Below, piece by piece: positions 35,332-47,200 of a stretch of DNA of 64,000 nt. Within the stretch, counting starts at the first letter, position 1, and the number at the start of each line of letters is the position of its first letter. A model generated the notes under the pieces. It saw nothing but the letters and a program-made list of their open reading frames with translations. It was not told the DNA's origin and searched no databases. The position numbers were made by a program, and so were the translations under genes. This stretch comes from Ottelia alismoides (Eukaryota; Streptophyta; Magnoliopsida; Alismatales; Hydrocharitaceae): positions 682,001-746,000 of the forward strand of contig JAZKJV010000156.1 in assembly GCA_037367405.1 (NCBI GenBank). The letters are read 5' to 3'.

Positions 35332-36358
35332 AACAGAAGAGTTGTATCTGTGATGCAGAGATTTGGCATATTTGAAGTACTGATGATATTATTGTATGTT
35401 ATTTTCTTCTTATAATTAGTTGCAGTGTGATTTCTTATGTTTGGCGCTTCCAAACGATGACGACGACGACCTGTGAACACATCTTAATACTCTGTAAAAT
35501 ATGACGTGGTTTTCTCTTATTTATGATTTCATGCTCATGTACCTGCTGTATGTTATTGTTGTAGTTGATCTGATCGGGGTTTCAAGTTTTGATCCATCGC
35601 CGGTATTTACTGCAAGTGATCAACTGCTGTGGTTGGAAAAAATCTGGATAAAAAATGGATAAGTGGTTTAATTATCCCGTTATCATTATATTGAGAAAAA
35701 AAGAGTCTGGTTGTCCTTTTCCTTGCTTAAGATCGATTTTTGAGAATTAGAATTTTCTTGTTAAATATAGTTTTCAAACTGCATGCAATCACAAACGAAC
35801 AGGAGATAATGATGATGCATCTCTTTGTTCTAACTTTTATTCTGAGACATATCAGGGGTTACGAGGGTTATTCTGACGCATATTCTGGGTCGAAACTTCA
35901 TCCTTTTTATTCCCCATTCTTTTGAACAGCACCTCCGTGCATAAAGTAATAGCCTAAAGTGGTCAAGATTCTTCTTAAACCGTTCGTTCCTTCCTCTTTT
36001 AATCCCTTCCTCAACTTGTTTATCTGATGATCCAAAACCACGAAGAAGAAAGTAGAAGATTACTACTGCAAAGTACATAGAAGGAGGTTAACCAAAAGCT
36101 TCCAAAGTGCTGACATATTGGATCTGTAGAGTTGACTAGACGACGTGCGCTACAGCCGTCCATATGAAGAGCCTGAGATGACAAAGCATCATGGCAGAAA
36201 ATGTCAAAGCACAAATACCATAAAATGTCAAATATTAATAAATGATCTGTCATCTTTTGCCGACCTACTTTCCTGACCATGTCAGCCGTTTAAGTAATCA
36301 TGTTCTATCAAAAAATCGATGTTCCTAGAGATCAGGACTTGCTTAATGGGGAGCACTA
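35332..36358. other. 3' flank of the phytosulfokine gene
   Basis: A probable 3' untranslated region follows the stop (T-rich, several ATGTTAT/TTATAATT stretches at 35390-35420), with no clear AATAAA. After that no gene, repeat or RNA is recognised. Confidence 0.45.
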
Positions 36359-36473
36359 GCCTGTTTGGTTGCAGGGTTGGGCTGGGTGAATAGTAATATG
36401 TGAGAAAGAAGTATCCTTGTGAATAGTAATCAGGGTTGGGCCAACCCTGCCCAACCTTGCAACTAAACAGGTC
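36359..36473. mobile_element. Tourist-like (PIF/Harbinger) MITE
   Basis: 115 bp with terminal inverted repeats GCCTGTTTGGTTGCAGGGTT and its near-complement ending GCAACTAAACAGGTC. CTA occurs on both sides (36356-36358 and 36474-36476), fitting a 3-bp target duplication. The inner GTGAATAGTAAT motif, found twice, is common in such elements. It is non-autonomous and non-coding, about 1 kb downstream of the PSK gene. Confidence 0.8.
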
Positions 36474-36476
36474 CTA

Positions 36477-37260
36477 AGAAAACTTGTTTATACGGTGAAC
36501 TCTAAAATCTTGTAAGATGTACAACACTCCATGCATTAACTACGGAATAAAAGCTATTTTGGATGGAGGAAATGTAGATATTGACAACGGAATTTTCATC
36601 ACCACAAGCTAGATAAACATTGTGGCAGTGAGTTTTTTTAGAATACATAAGAATGTAAGATTGAATAACTGAAATAGCTTAATATAGTGGTATACGTACA
36701 ACAATCTAAGATACTATTATTACTCAACAAGTAAAGGCAGTCATAGTAGAATAAAACAAAAAAAGATAACAACTGTTTTTTTGAAAAATATGTTGTAGCG
36801 ACGATATACAACATTGGATTTTGTAATAGTGACAAAAATGTGATTTCTGATGGTTTAATCTTTGCACAAAATATGCTGCCAAAGGGAGGGGTAGTCGAAG
36901 AATTGTGACAACGACGTGCTCGTTACCACCACTCTCGCAAATGAGATTTTTTTTGCTTGTATGGCCTAATGAATCTATAGCTAAAACCTCATGCTTTTTG
37001 GCATTCAAAAGCTTGTTGAGAAAAAAATGTAGTTTAAATCTTCCTTTACCACACCATGCAACCATTAGTGTAATTTGTTGCAGTGAATCTTCAAAATTAA
37101 ACATATTAAAATTAAGTAGAATTTCGATGGCTCTCAATCAAATAAGATTCAAAGGATATCAACTATCTCCAACTTATGAATCAACACCTAGTAGATTGAT
37201 AACTACTAGACCCCACTTCCGCCTTACTCTCGACGAGACTATTGTTAATAGTCGATATTG
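36477..37260. other. Unassigned sequence next to a copia relic
   Basis: A moderately long open stretch on the minus strand (36724-37137) shows no known domain. It could be the 3' end of the copia relic on its right. No other feature was found. Confidence 0.35.
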
Positions 37261-37560
37261 AGCAAGTATGGATAATGCCTGAACTTACTCACATGAACTA
37301 GCTTGGTAAATATATTTGAATTATTTGTCATGCTGAAAATATCCACCTTAATGCTTTTGTCATAACAGATAAAGTGATATATGACATCAATATGCTCGAT
37401 CATCTCATGATGCACATGATTTTTAGCTAGACATATGATACTAAAATTGTTATAATATATGATATCTTGATCTTATTGTGGGCAGAGATCTCCAATTAAG
37501 TCTTTCTATTGGATCTCTTTCTTTGCCGTCTCTATCAACATCATAAAATATATCTTTTTG
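37261..37560 (-). pseudogene. Decayed Ty1/copia RNase H end
   Basis: Minus-strand translation gives IYYNNFSIICLAKNHVHHEM, EHIDVIYHFI and NIFTKLVHVSKFRHY. These match the copia RNase H C-terminus pattern: D-N-x-S-A-I-x-LA-x-NP, H-x-R-x-KHI-x-x-x-(Y/H)HF and DI(F/L)TK-x-L. Catalytic residues are altered (NN for DN) and no upstream RT was found. It is a short relic. Confidence 0.6.
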
Positions 37561-37857
37561 TTATATAAAGTAACTAAGTGTTGTAAGTTAACCTTCCAAC
37601 TAGTGATAGAACTTTTCAAAGTAAATGGACATACAATATGTTATTGATCTCCTCTTGTGAGATCCCGAAATATCTAATTTTCACTAAATTTTAATTTCGG
37701 ACCTGATCTATTATTGAAATTGAACATATGACTGCTCCATCTTGTGGTACTCATTGAGATCTTTCCGGCGAACTAAGAATATTGAAAATGGACATCGTAT
37801 GCAAAAAGTTACACATGAAATAGAGTGATTTGCGGAACCAAACCCGGCCTCTAAGCC

Positions 37858-37865
37858 TATATAAG
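37858..37865 (+). promoter_or_regulatory. TATA box of the chromovirus-like LTR
   Basis: TATATAAG in the context AAGCCTATATAAGGCTAAG, about 200 bp after the LTR start. Confidence 0.55.
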
Positions 37866-38267
37866 GCTAAGTGGCTCAGCTACTTAGCTAGTCTACTTGA
37901 CTTTTCCGTAGCACCACTAGAAGCTCATCGGAGTTCTATCATCGATGATATCCAATCGGCGAGTTGAGGGCACCAATTTGAAGAGGAACGGCGAGGTCCA
38001 CTCATATCTCGCTTGTGTTTCACATGAGGCACTTTGAAAACAACATTTTCGGGTGGAGGAATATGCGGAAGAACCACTGAAGGTATGGATTTTTACCACA
38101 TGCCTTGTTGTTGGTCCACACGACTCGTTTATTTTGTTTTCATATCGATTTGATGCGTGGATTATCCGTACCATCACAAACAAAGTCAATTACCAAATTT
38201 TGTTATGTTCTTTGCATTTTCAGAGTGATCCTTGTACTGAATGTGGGTAAAATTATAAAACTGTGAT

Positions 38268-38800
38268 GTGTGTGAGGTGAGGATCACGTGCACATGTTTG
38301 AATAAAAAATCTGAGCACTTTCACACGAGTCATGTTGTGGGGGTATCTAGTTATCGTGGCATATTTGGGACAATTTCTAGAGATCTAGATATCGTATGTC
38401 GACAAAATTATACCACTATGACGTGGAAAAGATGAGGATCACATGATGTACTTGTATTGTATATTGGAGCAATATCGTGTGAGGCGTACGTGTTTTTGGG
38501 GGTATGTAGTTATCACAATATATTTGGGGCGATTACGGGAGATCCTGTTTCGCATGTCGATAAAAAATTATACCACTACAATGTGTGTGAGATGAAAATC
38601 ATATACACATACTTGGATCGTAGAGCTAAAAAAATTCACGCCAGGCATGTTTTTGGGGGTATCTAGTTTATCATGACATGCTTGGGGTGAATTCATGAGA
38701 TTTTGATATCGCATATCGATAAAAAATTATATCATTGTAATGCGGGTGATATAAGGATCACATGCACATGCTTGGATCAAATATCAAGGTCATACATGAT
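38268..38800. repeat. 155-160-bp tandem repeat, about 3.3 copies
   Basis: Units start at 38268, 38423, 38583 and 38742 (the last partial). Each holds GTGTGTGAGRTGARGATCA, then a GTTTTTGGGGGTATSTAGTT core, a CATATTTGGG segment and a TCGATAAAAAATTATACCAC segment. The same series recurs in degenerate form at 1-330. Confidence 0.8.
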
Positions 38801-39417
38801 GTACTTTAGCTGTTTTTCATATTATATCTCTAAGTTCGAGATCGATTTCCATGCTATCCGATCTTTGTATCTCAATGAAGCTTTTATGCATGGTATCGTT
38901 CTACTGAATGAAATAAAATGTGTAAACTATTTGAATAATTTGAGTAATATCTATTGTGAGTGTCTAATCGTTTTCATTAAGCAGTAATCAAATTGTAGTA
39001 AGATCCTCTAGAACTAAATCTTAACTACTTGAAATGGAAATCAATGCTAGATGATATTTCATAACTCAGTTAGAAATGATATGGTTTGTAAGTGAAATCG
39101 TAATCTCAGCATCTGTCTCTAGATATGAATGCTTGGTGACTACAGTGATTATATGATATCTGATCTGTGTTGCGGTAGTAGTTTTTCCCCTGTGCTTGGT
39201 GTTTGGTTGTCACAATGGAGGCATCTACTGTGTTGAGTTTGTTGCTTCGGTGTAGTTTCCCCATGATGTTTAAGTAGTTGGATATAGCGAACACAAAGGA
39301 TGGGCATGCACCCTTGGGATTCGAGGTAGAAAATTAGATGTCCACGGCCCTGAAATACCCAACAGACTACGCGGAGCGATCGTGTGTCCTCACAAGGTGG
39401 GACCACATTTGTCGAGG

Positions 39418-39633
39418 TGACTGACGCGAAGCTCGATGAATAAATTCAACAATCAACCCACAACAAATAATATAGTAATGCAAAACTAGGTGTGGAGTCA
39501 AAATTTATTATAAAGCCTACCTATAAATATGTATAGTGTGCAAGTATGTGTAGGGTGTCGAACACAGGGAACACACAAGTGTAGTAGGTATTATTTATAG
39601 CTAAATAATTTGTATTTGTATATATTAAGCTGC
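39418..39633 (-). mobile_element. Reverse-strand LTR fragment E, left part
   Basis: End of an Athila-type LTR read on the minus strand. On the plus strand it starts at TGACTGACG (39418) or TGACGCG (39422). It has the GTCGAACACAGGGA block (39557), which also occurs in solo LTR F (5665). Element C inserted at 39633. The right part is 56761-57063. Confidence 0.6.
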
Positions 39634-42600
39634 TGATGAATATGTGATTTATCCCTCTAAAAGTTGAAAATAAAGCCTTATTCTCGAGTAATTAGAGGCA
39701 TATATCCATCTATATTGCACAATTAGCATTCATGCATGCATTGATAACATCTGCATTTTAGCATTTAAATCTGCATTAAATAAGAAGCCAAAGTTACTTG
39801 TAGAAAATCACCTATTTGTATGTCCATAAATTCATTTCTATACTGTATATATTACTAACACTAATACAAAAAAAATACCAAAAAATGCTAACTTGTATAA
39901 TTGACCAATAAAAACCCAATCCAAGCTTAAGACCATGGACCTTAAAATACAGATATCTCTCTCATACAGCCTCCGATATAGGTCTACTCACTTTTTAAAT
40001 AATATGCATTCAGAGACCTTCAAAATAAGACCAATTTCATTAAAATTGGAGCTCGTATGAAAAACTTGGATTTTGGACCCCAATTGTATACTATATGTAT
40101 TTATATTTATATCCTTGTATTTTATCACTTCATTTGATCTTGTTTTCATTTTTAGTCAAATGAAACTTGTAGATCTCATCGAGATCTACAACTTTCATGT
40201 TTTGAGTTTTTCCAAATTCGGCCATTTTCTCCCTCTTATTTCACCTTCTTTCTCGACTACTCTGATTGGGCCAGGTGGCGCCCTTTGGTTACGCCACACG
40301 GCTCACTCATCCGCTTGCCACGCACCCCTTTTCTTGGCCATCAGATCACATACTTCTTCTTCAGATCTCGACCATTCGTTGCCGCCTCAATCTTGGCCCT
40401 TTGATCAACTCAAGATCAAATCTGGACCAATCGCCTCCGCCCTCACCTCCTTCCTCCACATGGCTCCATCATCGCCTTCCATCTTCTCCCTCGCTCCAGA
40501 TCGCCTCCATCCATTCCCGCTTCATTTCTCACCCTTCGATCAGAATTGGGTCTCCATCACAATCGTCCTTCAGCGCCTTGTTCTTCATGCGCCACGTTTC
40601 TTCCCCTGTACCACTCGATCATCTCCAGGCGCCTAAATCTTCACTGCTCATTTCCTCTTTGACTCCAGCTCTTCGATCTTACCTACGATCTCATCTCCAC
40701 CGTTCATCAGCGTTGCTCCCGTCGTTCGCCACTTGGTGTTCGCTACGTCCTTCAATCACATCGCCTGGATTTAATCCTAACCACTCGTTGATGCCCCGTC
40801 CAGAGCCGTGGGATCACTAGATCCAACGGTCGAGGCATCGTCTTCTTCCTCCCAAGGATCCCTCGCCTGCGTCGTCTACTTCGCCAAGATGCCGGCCCCT
40901 TTCTATTTTCGTCGCCACTCCAACCGCTACCCCCATTCCCCGACGACACCACGATGAAGCCCACATTCCCTTCATCTTCGTCAGAGGCCACGATCGCCAT
41001 GACCGCCTCTCCCTCGCTCCACAAACCCCACTCAAACCATTCCCTCCATCGCCCAGACCACCAACTTCTCCCTTTAAATACCCCACCTTCGTCCACTTTC
41101 ACGGCCATCCACCCTTGCAAGAGAGATCCCAGAGCTCCCTTCTACCTATCGGTGGCAACGATTAGGCACGAGAGCGAGCAACGCTGGTGTTTCCATCTTC
41201 GGCGAGATCCACGGCAAGCTCCGCCGTGCCAGCAGCTTCCCCGACGAGCTGCTAGAGCTTGGCCCTCTACCAACCCTCAAGCGACGACTGGAAGCTCCCT
41301 CCGAGCCTCCATTCCCAGGTAGATCCTTCCATCTCCTCTTCCGATCTTCTTATTCTTTTCCTTTGATTTTTCCTAATTTTCCCGCCTTCTTCGCTCAACA
41401 TCTCCTCCCGCTGACCATCCATCGAGCTCCGCCTTGGAGCTCTCATCTTCGCGCCACCTTTCGTTCATCGCCACGACCTCTCGAGGTCACCGATCACTAT
41501 AGACCGCTGCTCTGCCGATCACGGCGGAGGATCACCACCTCCCGATCAACTCTTCACGCCTCAAGCCTCAAGCACTCACTGCACTTCACGCGAACACGAG
41601 CACCATTTTTTTGGCATCCACTAATGCTGCAGGTACCATATTCTTCACTGATCGGACCTTCGTCAGAGCTACTTCGAGCTTCATCGCCTCCAGCCTACGG
41701 ACCACCTACACCTCGTCCAGCCGCTCTGGTCGCTCCCCGATGCTTCCACGATCGCTCCCAGCCACTTAGGAGCTTCCAGCGAGCTTCACCGGCCACGGGG
41801 GAAGGCGACAGAGCTGATAGCCCTTTGCTGGAGACCAGCCATGTCCACCGCAGGAGGCGGCAACCCGGAGGAACATGACACACAACCACCATCCGATCGC
41901 CTTGATCGGACGGTCCTCATCATGACACGTCACCCGCTCCAAGAGTCACCAGATACCGTCAGATCACTCGAAGATCCAACGACCAGCATCACGCCACGTC
42001 ATCCGCCATCAGCACAGTTGGATCGATTGCGATCTAACGGTCCCTCAGGCGCCACGTCTCCAGCTTTAGCAGCCGTTGGATCCATCTAGATCCAACGGCC
42101 TGCATCACGCCACGTAGCTCCCTCCGAGCCTCTTCCCCAACCCTTAGGCGTGGAGCACCTGAGCCAGCTCCGAAGCTACCCTGAGCCTGCAGCGCATCCG
42201 AGCCTCAGTCTGAGCCACCGACGTCGTCCGAGCCTAGTACCTCACATGTCCCTCACATGCGGTCTGGGCATTTTGCACTGAGGCCCCTATAAGTTTCTAG
42301 AATTAGAATTCAGTCCCTACCAGGCGCGTCATGTGAGGCGGACGTGTTCCCATGGACAATTTGCATACATACCCCCAACATTATAAGTAATTGCATTTTA
42401 GTCCCTATATGCATGTTTTATTTTAATCAATTTTAATTTTTATCTGCATAGTCCCTGTGTTTGCACGTTCATTTAAGCATTCATTTAGCCTCATTTTTAA
42501 ATTCCAAAAATTGCATGTTGTAGAAAAACTTGTGCTTTATCATTGTGGACACCTATCATATTTTTGTGAGCTTCAAGGAATTTAATACTATTATTTTGTG

Positions 42601-43346
42601 GAAATTGACATAGTTTGCCCACTGTGTGATTTAAATTCCAAGTTAAATTATTTGTTGCTCCAAAAATCACCAAAAAATCACAATAGGTTTAGTTTAAGAG
42701 TTCTACTTCGTGCCCAAAAATCACATCATTTGCACGCATCACGAGGCCTGAATAAATTAAATAGTATTTTGATTGATTGATTTTTAATAGGTCCAATATA
42801 CATCATTTTTTAGGTTTATCAATTTTCTTGATTCATCCCACATAGAAATATCTTGGATAGTTCTTATATATGGCAATAATGTACTTTGGTATTTATTAAA
42901 ATTAACTTTGCAAAAACTAGCTGCATTCATATTTAATTCATTTAGAGTCTAAAAACTCCAAAAAAATTGCAGTAGCTTAGTTTCATAACATTTCATCTTC
43001 TGGCCAAGTTTCATTAATTTTGGACTTCATTTGACTATAATTTGTGTTTTAACTTAAAATTTGGCTTGAATTGCATCTCAGTTTTCTTTAATTGCATAAA
43101 AAAGACCAAAAATATTCTCATGAAAATTTAACATCGAAATTAACTTAAAATTAACCTATGGAGAAAGCTGCCTCCCTAAGTTCGACCTTGAGATTGCCCA
43201 AGTGAAGTAAAAAAATTGCCACTATGTTTAATTCGATTAATATAAGTGGTTTTTGATCAGATTCGATCTACCCGACTACAATGAACGACACATTTAATTC
43301 GATCATTAATCCGGTTGAATTAGGTAGGGTGGGTCGAGGCTCTTCA
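39634..43346 (+). repeat. Element C 5' LTR
   Basis: 3713 bp, TGATGAATATG to GGCTCTTCA. An AT-rich start is followed by a GC- and pyrimidine-rich block (40200-42300) and an AT-rich end. Open frames of up to 187 codons in the GC-rich block (for example 40073-40636 and 41363-41878) are Pro/Ser-rich, occur in several frames and are not conserved as frames with the 3' LTR. I do not call them genes. Confidence 0.93.
40805..41080 (+). promoter_or_regulatory. Predicted promoter of the element C LTR
   Basis: A palindrome GCCGTGGGATC-acta-GATCCAACGGT (40805-40830; perfect in the 3' LTR at 54195-54220) is followed by TTTAAATACCCC (41073-41084). The layout matches the LTR of element A. A third palindrome, GCCGTTGGATC-catcta-GATCCAACGGC, lies at 42072-42099. 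Confidence 0.45.
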
Positions 43347-43349
43347 AAA

Positions 43350-43367
43350 TGGCGCCATTGCTGGGGA
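43350..43367 (+). other. Primer-binding site of element C
   Basis: TGGCGCCATTGCTGGGGA, 16 of 18 positions identical to the complement of the tRNA-Asp 3' end; both differences are transitions. It is 3 nt after the LTR end. Confidence 0.9.
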
Positions 43368-44984
43368 GGCACGGCTTAGGTTAATTTTTAGGAAATATTG
43401 ATTTTAGATTTTCCATCCCCGGGTAGTCTGATTCCCGGCTTTTCTTGTGAATATTTTATGTTCAATTTTTATTCGTTTATTTTGTGTTGTCCTTTATCTG
43501 ACCTCCATTTATTTTTGTACGAGGAATACAAGGAGTCGAAGGCGCTTCGCCAAGCGAGCCAAGGAACCTGCATTAAAATAATTTGAGTGTTTTTGGGAGG
43601 ACTTGTAATTTTTCTTTTCTTTTATTTTGCATTTTTCCAGCGGTTCCCGTTTGGTATCTCGCACGTGTAAATCATAATAAAACGAGTCACCCACGTGTTG
43701 TGTGGTTCCTTAACGTAGAATAGGACCTGTACTTGCGGCTCTTAGAGCTATCTTAGGATTGTTTGTGCTCATAAAATTGTAGGACTACACTTCACACTTA
43801 AAAGACGCTCTTAGACCGCAGGACTTAGCCAAATCTAACTGGTTCTTCACTCGCTAATAGAACTGCTTCTCTAGGAGCGGCTTTTTCTCTTGCATTTCAT
43901 ATAGTGTAAAATTCAATTCTGTTTTGCATCCCGCATATAAAGTGAAATGATCACTGTAAGTATTCTAAACTTGACATTCATCATTGTTTTATCGTGCATC
44001 AGCTCTTCTTGATTCTTTCTCCCTTGGTTTTTTCAAACTTAGGTTTAAAGAAAATTGGGACTGGACGATAGGCGTGCCTTGTGTGTGGACTAATCAAGTG
44101 GTCACCAAACTTAAAATCGGGACTGCTAAACAAATTGACCAAAAAAATCAATAAAATCGGAAATTCTGTTTGCAGGAGAACAACCCCGACCTTGATTTCA
44201 GGCTGAGTGAGGGTACTAGAGTGTGTGTGCACACCCTAAGGCAAAGCCAAAAATCCCTGTCTTCCATATCATGCACCTCGATCCGAGCAAATATCATAGG
44301 CTGAACTATGGGTTCAACTGACCAGTGCCAAGTAGTCTCTGCCTACTACGGTAGGTAGATAGGGGCGAAATTGCAGTGCACCACGACAAGTTGCTAGTAG
44401 CCTCCGCTTGCTCCGGTAGGTAGATAGGGGCGAAGTTGAAGTCTTGTTAGCCTCCGCCTACTTCGGTAGGTAGATAGGGGCAGGTCCTTGAACTCTCGGC
44501 TGGTGATAGGAGCGAAGAAATGAAGGGCGTTGGTATCTTAGGCGACAGGTTAAAAAGGGGAAACGCATCCGGCTTTGAGCCGACTCCCCTATAGGCCACA
44601 TAACCTTTGCTACTTGCTTGAAAAATCACACTTAAAATCAACCAGACTAATTAGACTCGATTTTGGGTCCTTCACCATGTTGAGTGTGAAAATCAGGATT
44701 TGTGATTCACTTGCTTGTTTCAGGTAGGAGCAAAATCCTATCTTTACATTTATACTCCCGACTCTTTCTTCTGCCATCAAGGTGACTGTCTGGGGGAATA
44801 TCCACTCACGATTCGCAAATCTCTCCTTGAACCCCTCACAAAGTTCATCTTCATCGGCCCAAGTGCAACTTGGGCCAACCTGAGCTCATGACCCTCTTGA
44901 GTTCGGGATCCATCACTCTCAAGGTGGTTACCCTCAAACCAACCATTTTCTCTCCTCTAATCTCACCGAGTAAAACCATCGTTC
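43368..44984 (+). other. Element C leader
   Basis: About 1.6 kb between primer site and gag without a recognised gene. It contains the hairpin array listed separately. A packaging or translation role is expected for such leaders but not shown here. Confidence 0.6.
44330..44480 (+). repeat. Three tandem hairpins with UNCG tetraloops
   Basis: Hairpins at 44342-44355 (CCTAC-TACG-GTAGG), 44407-44420 (CTTGC-TCCG-GTAGG) and 44457-44470 (CCTAC-TTCG-GTAGG). Each is followed by TAGATAGGGGC. All three loops fit C(UNCG)G, the extra-stable RNA tetraloop class, although the middle base differs each time. They sit in the leader on the RNA-sense strand. RNA structure is inferred. Confidence 0.75.
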
Positions 44985-47170
44985 ATGAATACCTCCTCTA
45001 ACCTAGACCATCTTCTTTACCCAGGAAAAGAGGACGAACCAGATACGAAGATGCCGAAGAAACACCCAGATGAAGAGGAACCCAGATATGATCCCATGCA
45101 CCAAGTCCTGGCCCGATTAGCTAGAGCCGAGCAGCTGAATGCAGAACCTATGGCTAGGATGGGCAGGTGATCGAGGCGGGTGGAATTGACCGACCGATGG
45201 TAGATGCCTACAACCCGGCCGAGAATGAAATACATAGTTGGCTTGTACCTGTGGACCCCCAGAAGCATTTGAGCTGAAGCTCTACTTTCTGAGTCAGCTA
45301 CTGAAGTTCAATGGGAATGCCAACGAAGAACCTTATGCTTTTCTGAGAGACTTCGAGCGGGTTTGCAACAACCTTAGTCACCCTAGGGTTGGGTAAGATT
45401 ACATCAGGCTGAAGGCTACACCGTTTGCCTTAGGAGATAAGGCTGCTCATTGGCTGAAAAATCTTGGGGTAAGATCTACGACCTGGATGCAGTTCAAGGA
45501 TTTATTCTTGAAGAAGTTCTACCCACTCAGTAGGACTAACCAGATGAGGACCAAGATCGCGAGTTTTTCACAGGGATCCAACGAACCATTCCATGAAGCC
45601 TGGGATAGATTTAATGACTTAACTCAGAAATGCCCCTGCCATGGCATTACCAAAGCTATCTTTGGCATGACCCCGGAGATGCTGGGGTTAGTGAGTGTAG
45701 CCTGTAGAGTTAGCTATCTTAATAAGAATGAAGATGCCGTATGGAAAATTCTGGAGTAGATGCCGGAAACAAGCAGATCTCAGGCCACCAGGGCCTATCA
45801 GTTGTCTCCCTCAAGCCTATCCAATGAGACAACTAGGAGGATTGTAGCGGATTTGACAGATGACCTCATCTCCAGCATGGGGATAATAGCTGATAAGCTC
45901 ACCATGGTAGAGCAGATCCACAAGAGGGTCACTAACCTTGAGGCACTTTTGCGATTGCCTAAACAAGTGGAGGAATTGACTGAGAAGGTAGCCATGATAC
46001 GACTACCTGCCACTTCTGCACCGCCTGCACATGTACTTCGAGTTCATCTTGTACAGGAGCAGGTACATGGGCCTTAGAGTAGCTGGGTTGAGGAGCATCG
46101 GTACACTCAATAGGAACAACACGCACCCCCATAGGTAGAGACAGTCTATGAGGAGCCTCCGCAGGTGTTCGAGAGCAACGGGCTGTGGTACAACCATGAT
46201 ACCCCATCGACAACCAGTCAGGGATTGGGAACGGTCAGCCACACCAACGTTCCCTAGCTTACTAGGAAACTAGCTCCGTCCCCACACCGCGCTTTGTACA
46301 ATCGCGGCCTGGACAAGGGTACCAGCACCAGCAACAGTGCGCGTTCCACTCGAGCCAGCAGGGGATTCCACCAACTTCCCACCAGCATCGGTATCAGCAT
46401 GGCCAGTAGGGGCTAGTATAGACAGCCGAGTCACTCGTCCTCTAGTCAACATCAGCAAGTCCCGCCCACTAATGAATTGGAGTCCCTCACCTTGGCCATC
46501 AAGACCCTGACCGATAGGGTCTAATAGATACAAAATGACTACCTAGATATTAGAACTGATCTAAACCTTGTTTTACGTACCCAGGACCATCATATGGCAC
46601 CAAAGACCCCAGTTCCCGCCCAGGTTCAGGCTAACTCAAATAACCCGAATCAGGGTCAGTAGCGACCATGCGATCAGGTATACCATTCAGGTTATTCTCT
46701 ATCTGAACGCGAGATCCTCTCGTATGATAATGTAAATCATATGTCCCTCAGGAGCGAAAGGACCGTGACCGTACTTGATCGAGCACGAGAATAGGAGGAA
46801 GACGTCGCCGAGTCTCTACTTGAGGAGAACTTGGAGGCAGAGGAGCAGCATCACCATCACCAATAGAAGAAGAGGATTTCCAAGTCCTCTAAGAAGAAGG
46901 AGAGGAGCACCAGCAGTGAGTCAGGCAAACCAAATGAGGATCCCGTACCTCCATCTGAGGAGGACGTCCCAGAAGTCGCGGAAGATGCATCACCTGTTTC
47001 GCCACAGAAATTTCTTTTTCATCTGAGTCAGAGTAAGTGTCAGAGTCAGAGTCCTGTAAAGAACTCAGTTTCCCATCTTAATGCAAATCTTGCAGTTTCA
47101 GAATCTGAGTTGTCGTCAATAATCCCTTCCCCCGTGCTCTTAAGGGTGGAAAGAAGAAAACAAAGAAAAT
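44985..47170 (+). pseudogene. gag: Element C gag, decayed
   Basis: Capsid polyprotein. ATG at 44985 (MNTSSNLDHLLYPG) opens a charged N-terminus that stops at 45168. The domain continues in another frame: PYAFLRDFERVCNN, FALGDKAAHWLKNLG, FKDLFLKKFYPLSRTNQM, NEPFHEAWDRFNDLTQKCPC. The last two segments are the Athila gag signature. Stops occur at 45399 and 45757. The C-terminal part (45760-46077) predicts a coiled coil with regular Leu/Val (MVEQIHKRVTNLEALLRL). From 46080 to 47170 only scattered acidic and Gln-rich stretches remain. No zinc knuckle is visible. Confidence 0.82.
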
Positions 47171-47200
47171 CCAAAAAGATGTCCCTGAGATGGCAGAGTT

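Larger units (their letters stand above)
37656..39417 (+). repeat. Chromovirus-like LTR fragment with internal tandem repeats
   Basis: Begins TGTGAGATCCCGAAATATC, the usual start of Del/Tekay-type chromovirus LTRs, with a TATATAAGG promoter box about 200 bp in. It contains 160-bp tandem units (38268-38800). Its right end is hidden by insertion E, so the LTR end, primer site and internal region were not found. Similar decayed sequence occurs at the window start. Confidence 0.55.

Noticed and set aside
36724..37137. 137-codon open frame on the minus strand
   Set aside because: No recognisable domain, AT-rich noncoding-like codon use, next to a decayed copia relic; not supported as a gene.
40073..42089. 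Pro/Ser-rich open frames of 120-187 codons in the 5' LTR of element C
   Set aside because: Several frames on both strands are open at once, and the frames are broken in the 3' LTR copy. They reflect a pyrimidine-rich, GC-rich promoter or leader block.
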